From Blasia pusilla (Eukaryota; Marchantiophyta; Marchantiopsida; Blasiales): DNA of 64,000 bases. Every line of letters starts with the position of its first letter. Within the stretch, counting starts at the first letter, position 1. The DNA is taken from the NCBI GenBank assembly GCA_050084515.1, contig CM114272.1:53444001-53508000 (forward strand), given 5' to 3'. The notes under the pieces were generated by a model that was not told the origin of the DNA, searched no databases, and worked only from the letters and a program-made list of their open reading frames with translations. Position numbers and translations under genes: made by a program. Below are positions 59,517 to 64,000 of the stretch, in pieces.

Positions 59517-60420
59517 GTGCTTACAAGAGATGATATTCAACATCATATCACGTATACCGATAAAGTTCCAATAGCATCAGATGGTCTTTGTGCTCTTGGA
59601 AATTTTCTCTATGTTCATACTATTGCAAGAAATTTGATCTTTATAGGACAGATAGTAGAACACGATTATCAAGTGAATTTTAACATAAATGGTTGTTTCA
59701 TTGAAACAATGGATGATCAGACTTTGATAGCCAAAAGAACCAGATGTGGCAAAATCTTCAAATTAGATGTTTCTATGCCGGAGATTCAAACAAAATATAT
59801 GGTCAAATTGGCCAACAAGTCACAGATCTAAATGTGTGGCATAAGATAATTGGGCATATGAATCTTCAAAGATTACAGAGCCTTTCATTATCTAATCTAG
59901 TAAGAGGACTTCCTAAATTAACAAGTCCTACTATGTTAAAGGTAAGCATTGCTTGCCAATTTGGAAAAAAAAATTAGATTTCCATTTCCAAAGCAAGGTA
60001 GAAGAGCATCAAAGATATTGGAGTTGATTTACAGTGATGTGTGGACATCATCACAATATATCCTTAGTGGTTGACACTACTTTATTTCATTTATTGAAGA
60101 TTTCTCTAGGTATATGTGGGTATACTTTCTGAAAGCCAAGTTAGAGGTATTGTCAATGTTTCAAATATTCATAGTTTTAGCAGAGAAGCAAACTTGAGAA
60201 CATAGTCTAAAATTGGGTTGTGATGGAGGAAAAGAGTATCTTTCAACATAATTTTATGACTACTTACGTTAGAATGGCATCCAACATCAAGTGACTTGCC
60301 GTTACACTCCATAATAAAATGGAATGGCTGAGAGGAAGAATCGATATATTATTGAGGCGGCACGTGCTATGCTGAATGACTAAGATGTATTGGGCATAGG
60401 TTATAGCGTGCGCCATCTTC
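59517..60420 (+). pseudogene. Copia integrase
   Basis: VWHKIIGHMNLQRLQSLSLSNLVRGLPKL is the pre-integrase zinc-binding region (59,830-59,930). The core follows: LELIYSDVWTSS with the first Asp (about 60,033), GCDGGKEYLS with the second (about 60,220), and NGMAERKNRYIIEAARAML with the Glu (about 60,320). An in-frame stop and frameshifts separate the parts. Confidence 0.88.
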
Positions 60421-60939
60421 TTAATCAATCGAACTCCAACAATATTAGTTCATGACAAGACTCCATTCAAAGCCTTTATTGAAAGTATTTGGCTCTATTT
60501 GTTATTCTCATGTTTCTTTTGAAAGACGTAAGAAATTAGATCCCAAATATGAAATAATTGAACTAAAGTCATGGTATGCTCCTTGTGATTGTGTTCCACC
60601 TCTAAACTTGTGTGTTGAGGGGGAGAATATGACTATCAACCAACAAAAATTGTCTACAAATTTCCCAAACACTAGTGCAGGATTAGGAGATCTACTAGAT
60701 TCGTCAGTTAAATCTATGAGTCCATGGACAGGAAGAGTACGTATTTAGTCTTTTGGCACTAGTCAAGTGTCACGGGCATCCACCTCTGAACAACAACTTT
60801 GTAGATCAAGTAGAATCACACATCTTGTTAATAGATTCATAAATGAAGGATTTCTTGCGACACATCATGCATATATGATGACTATCCTTCAAGAACAGAA
60901 GCCGCACGAGTTATTTTGAAGAAGCTATAAGAAAGATCA

Positions 60940-62440
60940 CAATGGATTGAAGCTATGGAGGAAGAGCTTGCAGCATTAACACATCAATAGACTTGGGAGC
61001 TGGTTAATATACCTTCTGGTAAGGAAACTATTGGTTGCAAATGGGTTTACAAAATCAAGCGCAATCAAGATGGTATAGTGAATAAATATTAAGCGAGATT
61101 CGTAGCCAAGGGATATGAAAAATAATATGACATCGATTATGAGGAGACATTTAGCCCTATTGCAAAGATGAAAACTACGAGAACAATCGTTGCAGTTGCA
61201 ATAAGTAAGAAGTGAGGATTACATCACATGGTCGTCAAGAATGCCTTCTTGAATGGAGAGCTATATGAGGAGGTATATATGATTCAACCACTTGGATATC
61301 AGCATCCGGAGTTTCCGTTTCGCGTATGCAGGTTGAAGAAAGTTCTTTTTGAGCTCAAACAAGCTTCAAGAGCTTAGTATGGCAAGATAACATACGTTCT
61401 ACAAGAGTTGGGCTTTAGGATATGTTATTTGACTCCGCGTTATATGCCTTGAGAGAACAAGATCATACGGTTATCATTGTGTTGTATATTGATGACCTCT
61501 TGATTACATGGAGTAATGAGGATATGGTACAACAAGTCAACCTAAAGTTACATGAAAAATCTTATGAAGGACTTGCGAGAACTCAAGTACTTCCTTGGTG
61601 TTGAGGTTATCAAGGTTGGAGAGAGCATGAGATTATTACATTGACAATATGCTCTTCACATGCTTTCAAAATATGGTATGACGGCTTGTAAGCCAATATC
61701 TATACCATGGGACCATAGTGTGACTATGTGAAGCTAAGAGTGGATGAAGGAGAGTTGATTGCAAATTCTTCTATATACAGACATATGGTTTAAAGTTTGA
61801 TCTATCTTACTATAACTAGGCCAAATTTGAGCTACCCACTTGGCCTAGTGAGAAAATTTATGGAAGCACCTTGAAAACCTCACCTTGATGTTGTGAGGAG
61901 TATTATGCAGTATGTGAAATTTTCTATTCAATTCGGGCTTCAATTTGAACCTTCTCCGATTTTACAATTACAAGGATTCACATATGCTGATTGGGCAAGA
62001 AGCGTGTTTGATACACACTCCACATGTGGGTATTCATTTACCTTGGGAAGCGCAACTATTAGTTAGGCTACCTATAAGCGGAGCTACCTATAGTTGCTTT
62101 ATCTTCAATGGAAGTTGAGTATACAAGAGCAACTAATGCAACATGTAAGGCAATGTGACTTCATCCATTACTTGTTATGATTGGTGTTAGTAACTTAGGA
62201 CCTAATGTAATATATGCATACAATATTAGTAACATCAAGCTTGTTAATATTCCTGTGTTTCATGCTCGAACAAAGCATGTTGAGGTGCACTATCATTTTA
62301 TCAGAAAGAAAGTGCTTGCAAGTGAAATTGATCTTGTGTATATAGATAAATATCAATAAATTGCTGATATCTTTTCAAAGGCATTGTGTAGAAATAAGTT
62401 TGAGATGTTAAGAAATGAATCAGACGTTAAAGATATCAAT
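60940..62440 (+). pseudogene. Copia reverse transcriptase and RNase H
   Basis: GCKWVYKIKRNQDG, ARFVAKGYE, YEETFSPIAKM and [17 protein letters not shown] mark the RT (61,035-61,300). The motif A Asp is lost ([10 protein letters not shown] for MDVK). YIDDLLIT at about 61,487 is intact. RNase H motifs are SSMEVEYTRA (about 62,106) and IADIFSKAL (about 62,360). Stops are frequent. Confidence 0.88.
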
Positions 62441-62442
62441 AT

Positions 62443-62764
62443 GAGGTTGAGGGGGATTATTTAATATGGAGTTACAATCAAGCTCATCGGACACTCAAAT
62501 TGCTATATTTTTTACTCACACAAAGTAGGGAAACTACATCTTGGTTAGTCAATTAAGCGCGATTATCTTAACTAAGATTAGTTAATCACAATTAGTCTAA
62601 CTCAAGACTATGTTTAGGATTAGGATTAGGGTTGCTTATGCATACCCTATATAATTAAGAAGGAGACCACTCATTTCTCTCATTGCAAAATTATGTTCTC
62701 TATGGTGATGTGTGAGTGTGAGAGTCGTTTCCCACCATTTATGCTTCTTTAGTAATTTTCTACA
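62443..62764 (+). repeat. Copia polypurine tract and 3' LTR
   Basis: A GAGGTTGAGGGGGA tract at 62,443-62,456 precedes the LTR, which ends TTCTACA at 62,764. ACCCTATATAATT serves as a TATA-like box. GGATTAGGATTAGGG near 62,612 resembles telomere units but is part of the LTR. Confidence 0.8.
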
Positions 62765-62789
62765 CATCCACATATCCAATCAATATCAC

Positions 62790-63200
62790 ACACTACTAAA
62801 ATAGTAAGAGAAAGTATATAATATACTCTCAATGTGTGTGATCTCCGATATGGCACCTCCATAGCTGACGTATACACATAGGTAACCTCCTCCTAGTAGG
62901 TCATCAATGACCTGAAGTGCACAAGATACTAACTCCATAACCACTACACTTGTGGTCCTCTCATAAGACGCCCTACCACTCAACAACAAACTAACCCTCA
63001 AACCTATAGGTCCAAGTGGCTGCACACAAAGGATAAGAGTATCAACCTCTACAAGGTTGCCACTCCTCATAAAAGGAATGGTAACCTACACTCGTAGATC
63101 AACTCCTAAGTTCAACTCATATATGACCTCTCAAAATAGACAATACTAAATCCCTCTAAGGATTGGATATTATCTTGTCCTATGTCTCATCTACCATGAT
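62790..63200 (-). repeat. Ty3 internal repeat, second copy
   Basis: It aligns with 38,330-38,660 in the same orientation and lies left of Ty3 LTR sequence in both places. No coding frame is supported. Confidence 0.6.
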
Positions 63201-63437
63201 AAGTCCTACAAGAGTCAGATTCTAAGATATCACATCTTTTGTAGTGGATTTATAATTATCCCTAAGCTACCTTTGAGGAGGATGGAGGATAACCTTAAGA
63301 GGTCAAGGATGACTTGTTGAGGACTAGAGTAACTCGAGAGAGCATGTTTCCGTCTATTTTGAACTTATTTGGAGCCATATTCAGAAAATATACTTACAAT
63401 ATAGGATAATTTCTTATTTTGAGTATATAGTTGAATT

Positions 63438-63470
63438 TCCATTTCTAGAAGTGATCCTTCTAGAAATGGA
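63438..63470. other. Perfect 14-bp hairpin
   Basis: Arms 63,438-63,451 and 63,457-63,470 with a 5-nt loop, 49 bp left of the Ty3 LTR end. Confidence 0.7.
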
Positions 63471-63518
63471 AGAGCCAAGGAGATAACCTATGTGCATAAG
63501 TCACCAAGAAGAGTCTTT

Positions 63519-64000
63519 TGTGCCAACTCCTCTCGAACGTCGATCTTTAGTGTTGCGGAAGCGTACATTATGTAGGACACGCTCTCGCTCTTGATCTGCA
63601 CCCAAACATAATCACGTTAGTTTGGTTTGGGTCAATCAACCTTCCAACTCATCAACTTCTCAACTCAACACTTCATCAAGCTCAACCTTCCTAGCTAGTT
63701 CCTCACTTCCTAACATGGCCAAGTCTTCTGAAACTTGGGATAGCCTTTCTAGATAGTCTACGCACCTAAAATGACATTCACATACCTAACGGTCCTAACT
63801 ATTCAATGGACCTCGCATGAGCCCCAAAACGAGGTCCACGTAAATAAATCACAAGTTGGAATCCAAGAGGGACCTCCAAAATCCACTCTATTGGACTTGG
63901 TTTGGATTTCGAATCCCAACACCAAACTCCTGATCCATTCCGTGCCCTTGGTGCGCCCTACAATGCCCCAAAGTGGAATTCGAGTCCCAAGCACTTTTGG
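63519..64000 (-). repeat. Ty3 LTR, cut by the window end
   Basis: It aligns with 13,850-14,330 almost throughout, including the foldback near 63,860-63,895, and runs off the right edge. It is the fourth copy of the family. Confidence 0.8.

Larger units (their letters stand above)
57783..62764 (+). mobile_element. Ty1/copia element, nearly full-length, inactive
   Basis: Partial 5' LTR, gag, protease, integrase, RT, RNase H, polypurine tract and 3' LTR are all present in order. Dozens of stops and small indels show it is dead. Its LTR is unrelated to the copia LTR at 51,751, so it is a second family. Confidence 0.9.

Overview
This is nuclear DNA of a land plant. It holds one convincing host gene, a ten-exon ABCG half-transporter of the ABCG11/WBC type (21,410-25,109, + strand), surrounded by decayed transposable elements of classes typical of plants: MULE, hAT, Ty1/copia, Ty3/gypsy and non-LTR retroelements. 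Short introns and a MULE type that I associate with mosses hint at a non-seed plant, but the species cannot be fixed from the sequence.

Layout. 1-350 is one copy of a dispersed repeat whose second copy flanks a retroelement at 47,991. 753-3,172 is a broken MULE transposase. 3,200-10,700 has no recognisable gene; it holds a 56-bp inverted-repeat pair, a TCCGTCCA-rich array and a block of unusual composition. 10,740-15,917 is a nest: a minus-strand Ty3 pol fragment ending in a PHD finger, a copia element split by a solo Ty3 LTR, a hAT transposase fragment and an inverted copia LTR. 16-19.8 kb is AT-rich and empty. 19.8-30.3 kb is the single-copy-looking, GC-richer island: a three-fold G-box cluster, the ABCG gene, then about 5 kb with no assignable gene.

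30.3-48.3 kb is dominated by minus-strand non-LTR retroelements (A at about 31.1-35.4 kb, a 5' copy A' at 40.5-42.3 kb, B at 44.5-48.3 kb, and a 3' end at 30.3 kb). They combine a C2H2 zinc finger, a reverse transcriptase and a C-terminal domain that reads as a restriction-like endonuclease, the R2-like layout rather than the L1/RTE layout usual in plants. A Ty3 element (LTR, primer-binding site, RT) lies between them at 37.1-40.3 kb. 48.8-64 kb is again nested debris: Ty3 RNase H, a GC-rich degenerate minisatellite, a hAT BED-finger fragment, a copia LTR plus gag, a solo Ty3 LTR with a near-perfect hairpin, a second PHD-finger fragment, a Ty3 RT fragment and a nearly full-length but dead copia element (57,783-62,764).

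The host gene would act alone at the plasma membrane as half of a lipid/cutin-precursor exporter dimer. Nothing else in the window forms a pathway with it. The most unusual content is the R2-like endonuclease-bearing retroelements and the Ty3 integrase followed by a PHD finger, seen in two separate fragments. All coordinates of element ends are by eye.
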